Assembly: GCA_900541505.1 (NCBI GenBank)
Contig: UQKK01000003.1
Span: 1-64,000 of the forward strand
DNA from: an uncultured Ruminococcus sp.
GTDB taxonomy: Bacteria > Bacillota > Clostridia > Lachnospirales > Lachnospiraceae
Length of the DNA: 64,000 nucleotides
Direction: 5' to 3'
Part shown: one piece after another, positions 35,375-43,895 of the stretch
How positions within the stretch are numbered: position 1 is the stretch's first letter
Layout: the number at the start of each line of letters is the position of its first letter
Notes under the pieces: generated by a model
The model's input: the letters and a program-made list of their open reading frames with translations, nothing else
What the model was told of the DNA's origin: nothing
Databases searched by the model: none
Made by a program: the position numbers and the translations under genes

Positions 35375-38014
35375 ATGCAGCCGTATGGAGTAAATCAATT
35401 GAGAAAGATGTTTTTGGAGTTCTTTGAGAGCAAGGACCATCTTGCCATGAAGAGCTTCTCCCTGGTGCCGCACAATGATAAGAGCCTGTTGCTCATCAAT
35501 TCCGGAATGGCACCATTAAAGCCTTATTTTACCGGGCAGGAGATACCGCCCAGGAAGCGGGTCACCACCTGCCAGAAATGTATCCGTACCGGAGATATTG
35601 AAAATGTAGGAAAGACAGCGCGGCACGGGACCTTTTTCGAGATGCTCGGGAATTTCTCTTTCGGGGATTACTTTAAAAAGGAAGCAATCAAATGGTCCTG
35701 GGAATTTCTGACCGAGACTGTAGGGCTTGACCCGGACAGACTTTATCCGTCTGTCTATCTGGATGACGATGAAGCGTTTGACATCTGGAATAAGGATATG
35801 GGAATTCCGGCGGAGCGGATATTCAAATTCGGCAAGGAAGACAATTTCTGGGAGCACGGTTCCGGTCCCTGCGGACCCTGTTCAGAAATCTATTACGACA
35901 GGGGAGAGAAATACGGCTGCGGTAAACCGGACTGTACGGTGGGATGCGAGTGCGACCGCTACATGGAAATCTGGAATAATGTCTTTACCCAGTTTGACAA
36001 TGACGGCAATGGAAACTATACGGAATTGGAACAGAAAAACATTGACACCGGCATGGGGCTGGAGCGTCTGGCTGTGGTCGTGCAGGATGTGGATTCCATC
36101 TTTGATGTGGATACCATCAAAGCGCTCCGCGACCATGTGTGCCGCCTGGCAGAGGTGGAATATGGAAAAGAGTACGATAAGGATGTATCCATCCGTGTCA
36201 TCACGGACCACATCCGTTCCGTCACCTTTATGATTTCAGACGGAATCATGCCCTCCAACGAGGGACGCGGTTATGTGCTGCGCCGTCTGCTTCGGCGTGC
36301 CTGCCGTCACGGGCGTCTTTTGAATATCTCCAAGGGATTTCTGCCGGAACTGGCCAAGACCGTGATTGCCGGCTCCAAAGACGGTTATCCGGAGCTGGAG
36401 GAGAAACGGGAGTTTATTTTGAAAGTCATTGCCAAAGAGGAAGAGCAGTTCAACAAGACCATTGATCAGGGACTTGGCATACTCTCAGAGATGATTTCTC
36501 ATATGGAAGAGAAAAGACAAAACGTGTTAGAAGGCGCGGAGGCGTTTAAATTATATGATACTTACGGATTCCCTCTGGATTTGACGAAAGAAATCCTGGA
36601 GGAGAAAAACTTAAGCGTTGATGAAGAAGGATTCCAGGCAGCCATGGAAATCCAGAGAAAGACAGCCAGAGATGCAAGAGAAGTGACTAACTATATGGGC
36701 GCGGACGTGACAGTCTACGAGTCCATTGACCCCAGTGTCACCAGTTCCTTCGTGGGATATGACAATCTGAGCTGGGAGTCTGAAGTCATCGTGCTCACTT
36801 CCGAGACAGAAGTGGTGGATGCCCTGTCTGACGGGGAGAGTGGAACCGTCTTTGTGAAGGAGACGCCCTTCTATGCCACCAGCGGCGGTCAGGAGGCGGA
36901 TACAGGCATCATCACCACACCGGATGGAGAGTTCGAGGTGGAGGATACGATTAAGCTCTTAGGCGGCAAAATCGGACATGTGGGGAAAGTGACCCGCGGT
37001 ATGATTAAGGTGTCCGATACGGCGACACTTAAGGTTGATGCGAAGAAGCGTGCTCTGTCTGCAAGGAACCACAGCGCTACCCATCTTTTGCAGAAAGCGC
37101 TGCGTACGGTTCTGGGTACCCATGTAGAGCAGGCGGGTTCCAGCGTCAATGAGGACAGACTGCGCTTTGACTTTACCCATTTTTCCGCTATGACACCGGA
37201 AGAACTGGAGAAGGTGGAGACTATCGTCAATGAGCAGATTGCCAATGCCCTTCCCGTGCATGTGAAGAACATGCCCATCGAGGAAGCCAAGAAGACAGGC
37301 GCCCAGGCATTGTTTGGCGAAAAATACGGTGACATCGTGCGCGTGGTGGATATGGATGGATTCTCCATCGAGTTCTGCGGCGGTACGCATGTGAAGAATA
37401 CCAGCGAGATTATGGCGTTCAAGATTCTTTCTGAGACAGGCGTTGCCGCAGGTGTGAGAAGAATCGAGGCGCTGACGTCCGAAGGGCTGATGAAATATTA
37501 CGACAATCTGGAGAAGAAGATAAAAGAGGCGGCAGCGCTTTTAAAAGGTACGCCGGATACCCTGTCCGACAAGATTGCGCACATGCTGTCCGAGAACAAA
37601 TCTCTCCATTCAGAAGTCGAGAGCTTAAAGAGTAAAATGGCACAGGAAGCAGCGGGAGATATCTTGAACCAGGTGAAAGAAGTCAAAGGCGTGAAGCTGC
37701 TGGCGGCTAAGATTGACGGTGTGGATATGAACGGTCTGCGCGAGCTGGGCGACCAGATGAAAGAAAAATTGGGCGAGGGAGTTGTTGTGCTCGCATCCGG
37801 TACAGACGGCAGAGTGAGTCTTATGGCGACTGCCACAGAGGGCGCCATGAAGCAGGGAGCTCACGCGGGAAATCTCGTGAAAGCGATAGCGGGCTTAGTC
37901 GGCGGAGGCGGCGGAGGACGCCCGAATATGGCACAGGCAGGAGGAAAAGACCCCTCCGGTATCGAAGCTGCCCTCAAAAAAGCAGAGGAAGTGCTGGAGA
38001 GCCAGATTTCCTGA
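35375..38014 (+). CDS. alaS: Alanyl-tRNA synthetase
   Basis: 879-aa class II enzyme, full family length. The N-terminal catalytic domain includes FFEMLGNFSFGDYFK, and the editing domain has the zinc ligands HSATHLL and CGGTH. The C-terminal part ends with the glycine-rich GGGGGGRPNMAQAGG and a helical tail. AGGAGGAGAG lies before the ATG. Only 42 bp separate it from the hydrogenase gene, so there is no room for a T-box and it may be co-transcribed. Confidence 0.97.
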   Translation: MQPYGVNQLRKMFLEFFESKDHLAMKSFSLVPHNDKSLLLINSGMAPLKPYFTGQEIPPRKRVTTCQKCIRTGDIENVGKTARHGTFFEMLGNFSFGDYFKKEAIKWSWEFLTETVGLDPDRLYPSVYLDDDEAFDIWNKDMGIPAERIFKFGKEDNFWEHGSGPCGPCSEIYYDRGEKYGCGKPDCTVGCECDRYMEIWNNVFTQFDNDGNGNYTELEQKNIDTGMGLERLAVVVQDVDSIFDVDTIKALRDHVCRLAEVEYGKEYDKDVSIRVITDHIRSVTFMISDGIMPSNEGRGYVLRRLLRRACRHGRLLNISKGFLPELAKTVIAGSKDGYPELEEKREFILKVIAKEEEQFNKTIDQGLGILSEMISHMEEKRQNVLEGAEAFKLYDTYGFPLDLTKEILEEKNLSVDEEGFQAAMEIQRKTARDAREVTNYMGADVTVYESIDPSVTSSFVGYDNLSWESEVIVLTSETEVVDALSDGESGTVFVKETPFYATSGGQEADTGIITTPDGEFEVEDTIKLLGGKIGHVGKVTRGMIKVSDTATLKVDAKKRALSARNHSATHLLQKALRTVLGTHVEQAGSSVNEDRLRFDFTHFSAMTPEELEKVETIVNEQIANALPVHVKNMPIEEAKKTGAQALFGEKYGDIVRVVDMDGFSIEFCGGTHVKNTSEIMAFKILSETGVAAGVRRIEALTSEGLMKYYDNLEKKIKEAAALLKGTPDTLSDKIAHMLSENKSLHSEVESLKSKMAQEAAGDILNQVKEVKGVKLLAAKIDGVDMNGLRELGDQMKEKLGEGVVVLASGTDGRVSLMATATEGAMKQGAHAGNLVKAIAGLVGGGGGGRPNMAQAGGKDPSGIEAALKKAEEVLESQIS

Positions 38015-38034
38015 TTGCGGCAATTCACAGCCAC

Positions 38035-38114
38035 CCCACCTACATGCGCACTCGTCGCATCTTCGATGCTCCAGTCCCGCTCCTTACGGAGCTAAGACTG
38101 CTTATGTGGGTGGG
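38035..38114 (+). other. Folded multi-branch intergenic element
   Basis: CCCACCTACAT (38035-38045) pairs with ATGTGGGTGGG (38104-38114; one G-T pair). The closed region contains two perfect small hairpins, GCATC-TTC-GATGC (38057-38069) and GCTCC-TTAC-GGAGC (38079-38092). The result is a three-way-junction-like structure 20 bp past alaS. It could be the transcribed form of a dispersed repeat, or a small RNA. Confidence 0.5.
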
Positions 38115-38117
38115 ATG

Positions 38118-38135
38118 ACTGTTTCACAGTTTTTT
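38118..38135 (+). terminator. Intrinsic terminator downstream of alaS
   Basis: ACTGT-TTC-ACAGT (38118-38130) is followed by TTTTT. It lies three bases past the multi-branch element. Confidence 0.7.
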
Positions 38136-38156
38136 GAGCTTTTTGACCGAAAACAG

Positions 38157-38184
38157 TTGACGGGAACGAAAAATATGATATAAT
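38157..38184 (+). promoter_or_regulatory. Sigma-A promoter of rpsU
   Basis: TTGACG (38157-38162), 16 bp, TATAAT (38179-38184), 79 bp before the rpsU ATG. Confidence 0.72.
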
Positions 38185-38263
38185 CTTTTGTAGTGCAATA
38201 AATATACCCGAACAGTCGTATGATGCACAATACAAGGCTGGAGGGGAGGTTAGGTGTGAGACT

Positions 38264-38440
38264 ATGTCGAATGTAATCGTTAAAGAAAACGAGACGTTAG
38301 ATAGTGCTTTGCGCAGATTCAAACGAAACTGTGCGAAGGCAGGCATTCAGCAGGAGATTCGTAAGAGAGAACATTACGAAAAACCAAGCGTAAGACGTAA
38401 GAAAAAATCTGAAGCCGCTAGAAAACGTAAATATAATTAA
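38264..38440 (+). CDS. rpsU: 30S ribosomal protein S21
   Basis: 58-aa basic protein. It begins MSNVIVKENETLDSALRRF and ends in an Arg/Lys-rich tail (RRKKKSEAARKRKYN), which is S21. It binds near the anti-Shine-Dalgarno end of 16S rRNA. GGGGAGG lies 14 bases before the ATG, a longer spacing than usual. It has its own promoter and a strong terminator, so it is monocistronic. GatB/YqeY, its frequent neighbour, is absent. Confidence 0.96.
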   Translation: MSNVIVKENETLDSALRRFKRNCAKAGIQQEIRKREHYEKPSVRRKKKSEAARKRKYN

Positions 38441-38450
38441 TGTGCAGATA

Positions 38451-38482
38451 AATAGCGTGTTGAATCTCAACACGCTATTTTT
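38451..38482 (+). terminator. Intrinsic terminator of rpsU
   Basis: AATAGCGTGTTGA (38451-38463) pairs perfectly with TCAACACGCTATT (38467-38479), three-base loop, then TTT. Confidence 0.9.
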
Positions 38483-38483
38483 G

Positions 38484-38540
38484 TTTAATAGGAAACTGCG
38501 TTTCCTAATTAAACAAAACGCTCCACGGGGCGCAAAGTGT
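38484..38540 (+). repeat. Palindromic element, copy 1
   Basis: Directly after the rpsU terminator is the imperfect palindrome TTTAATAGGAAA-ctgcg-TTTCCTAATTAAAC, then AAAACGCTCCACGGGGCGC. A similar stretch follows the riboswitch terminator at 41108. Not known to me as a named family. Confidence 0.55.
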
Positions 38541-38574
38541 TTAACCCCCGGGGTATGGAGGGGGAGGAAAGTTG

Positions 38575-38592
38575 AAGCGGGCTTGCCCGCTT
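38575..38592. repeat. Inverted repeat ahead of the membrane protein gene
   Basis: AAGCGGGC (38575-38582), TT, GCCCGCTT (38585-38592), a perfect 8-bp stem followed by TGTACTTT. Confidence 0.5.
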
Positions 38593-38646
38593 TGTACTTT
38601 AGGAAGGATTAAAATATGCCTGCTTTCAGGAAGGGAGAGCGTACAT

Positions 38647-39183
38647 ATGTGGAATAAAGTGATTTTTGGAAGAGATTTGTACCATGTTATCATGTGGTTT
38701 TTAACATACAGCATACTGGGCTGGGTAGTGGAGTCTATCTATATGTCTATCTGCAACAGGAAATTGACAAACCGGGGATTTTCCAGAGGACCTTGCTGTC
38801 CCATCTACGGGGTGGGGGCTTTGACGGTCTTCTTTGTGCTGGCGCCATACAGTCATAATAAGGTTGCGCTGTTTCTGATGGGTGCGGTCCTTGCTACGAC
38901 GATAGAGTTTATCACGGCGAAGATTATGCAGAGAGTGTTTGGCGAGATATGGTGGGATTACAGGGACAAGCCCTTTAACTATAAAGGTATCCTGTGTCTG
39001 GAGAGCACCATCGCATGGGGATTTTATACGTTGATATTGTTTGGAATCCTGCAAAAGATGGTGGAGCGGATTGTCAATGTCATCCCGAGGAAATTCGGCG
39101 AGACATTGGGATTGCTTATCATTGTCGCGTATTTACTGGATTTTGCTACGATTGTCTATCGGGAACGAAGGAAAACATCTTGA
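38647..39183 (+). CDS. Putative ABC transporter permease-like membrane protein
   Basis: 178 aa with four or five membrane helices (about 15-30, 62-78, 82-100, 120-140, 148-165). The segment YSILGWVVESIYMSICNRKLTNRGFSRGPCCPIYG is typical of a widespread Firmicute family labelled 'putative ABC transporter permease'. No ATPase partner is adjacent, so that name may be wrong. The ATG at 38647 is preferred (GGGAG nine bases before); an in-frame ATG at 38572 sits in the upstream inverted repeat. Confidence 0.78.
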   Translation: MWNKVIFGRDLYHVIMWFLTYSILGWVVESIYMSICNRKLTNRGFSRGPCCPIYGVGALTVFFVLAPYSHNKVALFLMGAVLATTIEFITAKIMQRVFGEIWWDYRDKPFNYKGILCLESTIAWGFYTLILFGILQKMVERIVNVIPRKFGETLGLLIIVAYLLDFATIVYRERRKTS

Positions 39184-39373
39184 TGGTGAATTCTGAAAAA
39201 AGAGAAAAATGAATAAATGAAAATAAAATCCTGCAAAAATTAAAAAGGCGGAAACAGTGAAAAAGCGGAGTGATAGAAAAAGTTACAGGAAAAAGTGCAA
39301 TATACTGCAAAAACAACCATGCTGATTTTGACGGAATGAAGTGCTAAAGTTGTAAAATATTTGAAATTTTTTA

Positions 39374-39402
39374 TTGACAAAGTTGCATACAGCTTTTAGA
39401 AT
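39374..39402 (+). promoter_or_regulatory. Sigma-A promoter of gdhA
   Basis: TTGACA (39374-39379), 17 bp, TAGAAT (39397-39402), 80 bp before the gdhA start. Confidence 0.75.
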
Positions 39403-39429
39403 AAACGAGTAGGCAATTTTGTCAACGTA

Positions 39430-39460
39430 AGCTGGCAGCGTTGTCTGCCAGCTATTTTGT
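39430..39460 (+). other. Terminator-like hairpin in the gdhA leader
   Basis: AGCTGGCAG (39430-39438), CGTTGT, CTGCCAGCT (39445-39453), then ATTTTGT. It lies within the transcript about 20 nt after the predicted start and just before the ribosome site AGGAGG. The T-run is weak; this could be an attenuator or a stabilising 5' stem. Confidence 0.5.
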
Positions 39461-39481
39461 ATATTCAGGAGGTAAATGAGG

Positions 39482-40816
39482 ATGTCATATGTTGATGAGG
39501 TAATTGAACTGGTTGTAAAGAAGAACCCGGCAGAGCCGGAATTTCACCAGGCTGTCAAGGAAGTGCTGGAGTCACTTCGCGTAGTTGTGGAGGCGAATGA
39601 AGAGCAGTTCCGTAAAGATGCGCTCCTTGAGAGACTGGTAGAGCCGGAGAGACAGCTTAAGTTCCGTGTTCCGTGGGTAGATGACAACGGACAGGTACAG
39701 GTGAATACCGGATACCGCGTACAGTTTAACAGTGCGATTGGACCGTACAAAGGAGGTCTGCGCCTTCATCCATCCGTCAACCTCGGTATTATAAAATTCC
39801 TGGGATTCGAGCAGATTTTCAAAAACTCCCTGACAGGGCTGCCAATCGGCGGCGGTAAGGGCGGTTCTGACTTTGACCCGAAAGGAAAATCTGACAGAGA
39901 AGTGATGGCGTTCTGCCAGAGCTTCATGACAGAACTTTGCAAGTACATCGGCGCTGACACAGACGTTCCGGCGGGAGATATCGGAACAGGCGCAAGAGAG
40001 ATTGGATACATGTATGGACAGTACAAACGCATCCGCGGACTGTCCGAGGGCGTGCTCACAGGAAAGGGCTTAAGCTACGGCGGTTCTCTGGCACGTACAG
40101 AGGCGACCGGATACGGACTCCTCTACCTGACAGAGGAGATGTTGAAGCTCAACGGACACGACATCAAGGGCAAGACGATTGCCATCTCCGGTTCCGGAAA
40201 TGTAGCAATCTACGCGGCGCAGAAAGCGCAGCAGATGGGGGCGAAGGTCGTGACAGTCAGCGATTCCAACGGCTGGGTATATGACGCGGAAGGCATCGAT
40301 GTGGAAGCCTTGAAGGAAATCAAGGAAATCAAGAGAGAACGTCTGACAGAGTACAAGACTTACCGTCCGAATGCTGAGTACCACGAAGGAAGAGGCGTAT
40401 GGTCTGTAAAAGTAGATATCGCGCTTCCCTGTGCGACACAGAATGAGCTGCTCATCGATGATGCCAAGACGCTTGTGGCAAACGGCTGCATCGCGGTGGC
40501 AGAGGGTGCAAACATGCCAACTACTCTGGAGGCAACAGAATACCTGCAGGCAAACGGTGTGCTCTTTGCTCCGGGTAAAGCGGCGAATGCAGGCGGTGTG
40601 GCGACCTCCGCACTGGAGATGTCACAGAACAGTGAGCGCTTAAGCTGGACATTTGAGGAAGTAGACAATCAGCTGAAGAGAATCATGGTAGATATCTGCC
40701 ACAACATGGCTGAGGCTGCGGAGAGATATGGCTTTGAAGGCAATTACGTGGTAGGAGCGAATATCGCCGGATTTGAGAAAGTCGTAGACGCTATGAACGC
40801 GCAGGGTATCGTGTAG
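39482..40816 (+). CDS. gdhA: NADP-specific glutamate dehydrogenase
   Basis: 444-aa hexameric-type GDH, which fixes ammonium onto 2-oxoglutarate. Conserved substrate segments are GGLRLHPSVNLGIIKFLGFEQ, GGGKGGSDFDPKGKSDRE (catalytic Lys) and GDIGTGAREIGYM. The nucleotide-binding GSGNVAIYAA comes after them. An ATG six bases earlier exists, but AGGAGG is nine bases before the one chosen. Confidence 0.97.
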   Translation: MSYVDEVIELVVKKNPAEPEFHQAVKEVLESLRVVVEANEEQFRKDALLERLVEPERQLKFRVPWVDDNGQVQVNTGYRVQFNSAIGPYKGGLRLHPSVNLGIIKFLGFEQIFKNSLTGLPIGGGKGGSDFDPKGKSDREVMAFCQSFMTELCKYIGADTDVPAGDIGTGAREIGYMYGQYKRIRGLSEGVLTGKGLSYGGSLARTEATGYGLLYLTEEMLKLNGHDIKGKTIAISGSGNVAIYAAQKAQQMGAKVVTVSDSNGWVYDAEGIDVEALKEIKEIKRERLTEYKTYRPNAEYHEGRGVWSVKVDIALPCATQNELLIDDAKTLVANGCIAVAEGANMPTTLEATEYLQANGVLFAPGKAANAGGVATSALEMSQNSERLSWTFEEVDNQLKRIMVDICHNMAEAAERYGFEGNYVVGANIAGFEKVVDAMNAQGIV

Positions 40817-40946
40817 GATGACAGAGAAGGAGAGTTCTCTGGACTGTCTCCAAAAGTGCGCGGGAAATCACAGATAAATCGGCTGTGACAGGTTTAAGCC
40901 CGTTCCTGACAGGAAATACTATAATGTGAAAAAATTGTAAATAGAA
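40817..40946 (+). other. Gap between gdhA and the riboswitch
   Basis: Contains one hairpin, CAGAGAA (40822-40828) with TTCTCTG (40835-40841), without a T-tract. Otherwise no gene or clear signal is seen in this stretch. Confidence 0.4.
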
Positions 40947-40975
40947 TTGACAGCAGAGAAAAAATGCATTATAGT
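40947..40975 (+). promoter_or_regulatory. Promoter of the manganese riboswitch and P-type ATPase
   Basis: TTGACA (40947-40952), 17 bp, TATAGT (40970-40975). Transcription would begin about 40982, at the 5' edge of the aptamer. Confidence 0.78.
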
Positions 40976-40982
40976 ATCTTTT

Positions 40983-41108
40983 GTAAAAGGGAGTAACTGG
41001 CGTTGAAAAACGTTTGCGATGTCGTCAGTACGATGGGCTGCCATCCGTATCGTGATTAAACAGTGAGACTTTTATTGCATTTAGCGTGCAATGAAGGTCT
41101 CATTTTTT
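40983..41108 (+). ncRNA. yybP-ykoY (Mn2+) riboswitch with terminator
   Basis: The RNA begins GTAAAAGGGAGTAACTGGCG, close to the yybP-ykoY 5' signature (AAAGGGGAGUAGC). It ends with ATTAAACAGTGAGACTTTTA, like its 3' signature (AAACGAGACCUUU). The 3' part overlaps a long terminator stem: TGAGACTTTTATTGCA (41064-41079) with TGCAATGAAGGTCTCA (41087-41102), then six T. Manganese binding would stabilise the aptamer and prevent the terminator, switching the gene on. The downstream gene is a P-type cation exporter, the classical target. Confidence 0.82.
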
Positions 41109-41109
41109 A

Positions 41110-41165
41110 TTTGATAGAAAACTTTGTTCTCTATTAAATAAAAAGAACTCCGTGCATTGCGCCAG
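41110..41165 (+). repeat. Palindromic element, copy 2
   Basis: TTTGATAGAAAACtttGTTCTCTATTAAATAAAAA then GAACTCCGTGCATTGCGCC. Shares the arrangement and much of the sequence with the copy at 38484-38540. It also sits right after a terminator. Confidence 0.55.
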
Positions 41166-41182
41166 AAAAGGAGGTTTCTAAA

Positions 41183-43801
41183 ATGGAAAAGTATTATCAG
41201 ATGTCAGGGGAAGATGCTCTGAAAACAATCAATGGTTCTCTGGAGCCGCTTACCACGGAACAGGTAAAAGAACACCAGGAGAAATACGGACCAAACGCTC
41301 TGGTGGAGGGAAAGAAAAAGACCACCCTGCAGATTTTCCTTGAACAGTACAAGGATTTTCTCGTCATCATCTTAATTATCGCGGCAATTGTGTCCGGTTT
41401 TCTGGGAGATGTGGAGAGCACGGTCGTTATCCTTGTTGTTATCACCATGAACGCAATTCTGGGGACGGTGCAGACTGTCAAGGCAGAACAGTCCCTGGAG
41501 AGTTTGAAAAAGCTCTCCGGACCGGAGGCAAAGGTGTTAAGGGACGGAAATGTGGTGCCTATTCCTTCTTCCGAGGTGACAGTGGGAGACCGGGTGATGT
41601 TAGATGCGGGAGATTATATCCCGGCAGACGGACGGCTCCTGGAATGTGCGAGCCTTAAGGTGGATGAGAGCGCGCTGACAGGCGAGAGCCTTGGCGTGGA
41701 GAAGACGATGGATACCATTGAAGGCGATGTGCCTTTGGGGGACCGCGTCAATATGGTGTACTCCGGAAGTTTTGTCACCTACGGGAGGGGCTCTTTTGTG
41801 GTGACAGGCATCGGAATGGAGACAGAGGTCGGCAAGATTGCCAGTCTCTTAAAGACCACATCCGAGAAGCGGACACCCCTTCAGATTAATCTGGACCAGT
41901 TTGGGCAGAAGCTGTCCATCCTGATTCTGATTTTCTGCGGAATTCTCTTTGGCATCAGTGTATTCCGCGGTGATGCCATCGGCGATGCCTTCCTTTTTGC
42001 GGTGGCACTGGCGGTGGCGGCAATCCCGGAAGCACTGAGCTCGATTGTCACAATCGTTTTGTCCTTCGGGACACAGAAGATGGCGAAGGAACACGCTATT
42101 GTGCGCAAGCTCCAGGCTGTAGAGGGATTGGGAAGTGTTTCTGTCATTTGTTCGGATAAGACAGGAACTCTGACCCAGAATAAGATGACGGTAGAACATT
42201 ATTATGTGGATGAGACCTGTATCCCGGCAGAGGATGTGGAGGTTGAAAATCCTTCCCACAGCAGACTGCTTCTGGCAAGTATCCTCTGCAATGACTCCCG
42301 CAATACAGACGGTGTGGAAGTGGGTGACCCCACAGAGACGGCGCTTATCAATCTTGGTTCGAAGCTGGGCGTCTGTCCGGAGGATGTAAGAGAGAAATAT
42401 CCGAGGGAGAGCGAAAATCCTTTTGACAGTGACAGAAAATTGATGTCTACCAAACACACCATGGAGGGAATTCCCACCATGCTAGTGAAAGGCGCGGTGG
42501 ATGTACTGATGTCCCGCATGGACTATATCCAGATTGCCGGAGAAGTCCGCCCCATAACAGAAGAGGACAGAAGGAAGATTGAGGCGCAGAACCAGGCGTT
42601 CTCCAGAGAGGGACTGCGTGTGCTGGGCTTTGCGTATAAAGTGGTGTCGGATGAGTTGGAGTTGACCGTCGAGGAGGAAGAACATCTGACCTTCCTGGGA
42701 CTCATCGCCATGATGGACCCGCCAAGAGAAGAGTCCAAAGCAGCAGTGGCAGAGTGTAAGAGCGCGGGAATCCGCCCAATCATGATAACCGGGGACCACA
42801 AGGTGACAGCGGCGGCAATCGCCAAGCGAATCGGAATACTTGAGAAGGAATCAGAAGCCTGCGAGGGTTCAGAGATTGATTCTATGTCCGATGAAGAACT
42901 CAAAGACTTTGTGGAAGGTATCTCTGTCTACGCGAGGGTGTCGCCGGAGCATAAAATCCGCATCGTCCGTGCATGGCAGGATAAGGGAAATATTGTATCC
43001 ATGACAGGAGACGGTGTCAACGATGCGCCTGCTCTGAAACAGGCGGATATCGGTGTGGCGATGGGAATTACCGGAAGTGAGGTGTCCAAGGATGCGGCTG
43101 CCATGGTGCTCACGGACGATAATTTTGCCACCATCGTAAAAGCTGTCGAAAATGGGCGGAATTTATACCGGAATATCAAAAGTGCCATCCAGTTTTTACT
43201 GTCCGGAAACTTTGGAGCTATACTGGCAGTTCTGTATGCCTCCATCGCGGCGCTCCCGGTACCGTTTGCGCCGGTTCATCTGCTGTTTATCAATCTCCTG
43301 ACAGACAGCCTGCCGGCAATTGCGTTGGGACTGGAACCGCACAATAAAGATGTGATGAACGAGAAGCCAAGACCCATGAATGAGTCCATCCTCACCAGGG
43401 ATTTTCTTATCAAAGTAGGAACAGAGGGACTCTCCATCGGTGTGACGACTATGGTGGCATTTATGATTGGTTACGGGGATGGAAAAAATGCACTGCTCGC
43501 CAGCACCATGGCGTTTGCTACCCTGTGCTGCGCAAGGTTATTCCACGGATTTAACTGCAAATCGGACAGACCGGTGGTATTTACAAAGGCTTTGGTGAAC
43601 AATGTATATCTGATTGGAGCGTTTGTGCTGGGCATTGCGCTCATTACATCTGTGGTGATGATTCCGGCTCTGCACAGTATTTTTAAAGTACAGACACTGA
43701 CAACCGGGCAGTTATTTACCGTGTACGGTCTGGCGGCATTGAATATACCGATTATCCAGATTCTCAAGGCAGTGAGACTTGCATGGCGCAAGAGAGGATA
43801 A
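41183..43801 (+). CDS. P-type cation-exporting ATPase (Ca2+/Mn2+ type, YoaB-like)
   Basis: 872 aa, type II P-ATPase with ten predicted membrane helices. Actuator loop TGES (DESALTGESLGVEK), phosphorylated Asp325 in CSDKTGTLTQNK, and hinge MTGDGVNDAPALKQAD are intact. The M4 ion motif reads PEAL (AAIPEALSSIVTI), as in a group that includes Lactococcus YoaB. The manganese riboswitch in front argues that this member exports Mn2+ when it is in excess (inference); Ca2+ transport is the alternative. AAAAGGAGG lies before the ATG. It ends at a terminator shared with the convergent gatD. Confidence 0.93.
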   Translation: MEKYYQMSGEDALKTINGSLEPLTTEQVKEHQEKYGPNALVEGKKKTTLQIFLEQYKDFLVIILIIAAIVSGFLGDVESTVVILVVITMNAILGTVQTVKAEQSLESLKKLSGPEAKVLRDGNVVPIPSSEVTVGDRVMLDAGDYIPADGRLLECASLKVDESALTGESLGVEKTMDTIEGDVPLGDRVNMVYSGSFVTYGRGSFVVTGIGMETEVGKIASLLKTTSEKRTPLQINLDQFGQKLSILILIFCGILFGISVFRGDAIGDAFLFAVALAVAAIPEALSSIVTIVLSFGTQKMAKEHAIVRKLQAVEGLGSVSVICSDKTGTLTQNKMTVEHYYVDETCIPAEDVEVENPSHSRLLLASILCNDSRNTDGVEVGDPTETALINLGSKLGVCPEDVREKYPRESENPFDSDRKLMSTKHTMEGIPTMLVKGAVDVLMSRMDYIQIAGEVRPITEEDRRKIEAQNQAFSREGLRVLGFAYKVVSDELELTVEEEEHLTFLGLIAMMDPPREESKAAVAECKSAGIRPIMITGDHKVTAAAIAKRIGILEKESEACEGSEIDSMSDEELKDFVEGISVYARVSPEHKIRIVRAWQDKGNIVSMTGDGVNDAPALKQADIGVAMGITGSEVSKDAAAMVLTDDNFATIVKAVENGRNLYRNIKSAIQFLLSGNFGAILAVLYASIAALPVPFAPVHLLFINLLTDSLPAIALGLEPHNKDVMNEKPRPMNESILTRDFLIKVGTEGLSIGVTTMVAFMIGYGDGKNALLASTMAFATLCCARLFHGFNCKSDRPVVFTKALVNNVYLIGAFVLGIALITSVVMIPALHSIFKVQTLTTGQLFTVYGLAALNIPIIQILKAVRLAWRKRG

Positions 43802-43813
43802 GAAGATAGAAAA

Positions 43814-43849
43814 GGCGGCAGAGGAGCGTTTTACGCTTTTTCTGCCGCC
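43814..43849. terminator. Bidirectional terminator between ATPase and gatD
   Basis: GGCGGCAGA (43814-43822) pairs with TCTGCCGCC (43841-43849), with inner GCG/CGC pairs. On the minus strand CCTTTTCT follows, so it mainly ends the murT-gatD transcript; on the plus strand the T-run is weak. Confidence 0.65.
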
Positions 43850-43895
43850 GGCTATTTACAAATATCTTTGTCTGTTACGATTACCTTTGAGACGA

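Noticed and set aside
38015..38160. CRISPR-like repeats in the alaS-rpsU gap
   Set aside because: The hairpins are different sequences and not regularly spaced; no repeat-spacer pattern.
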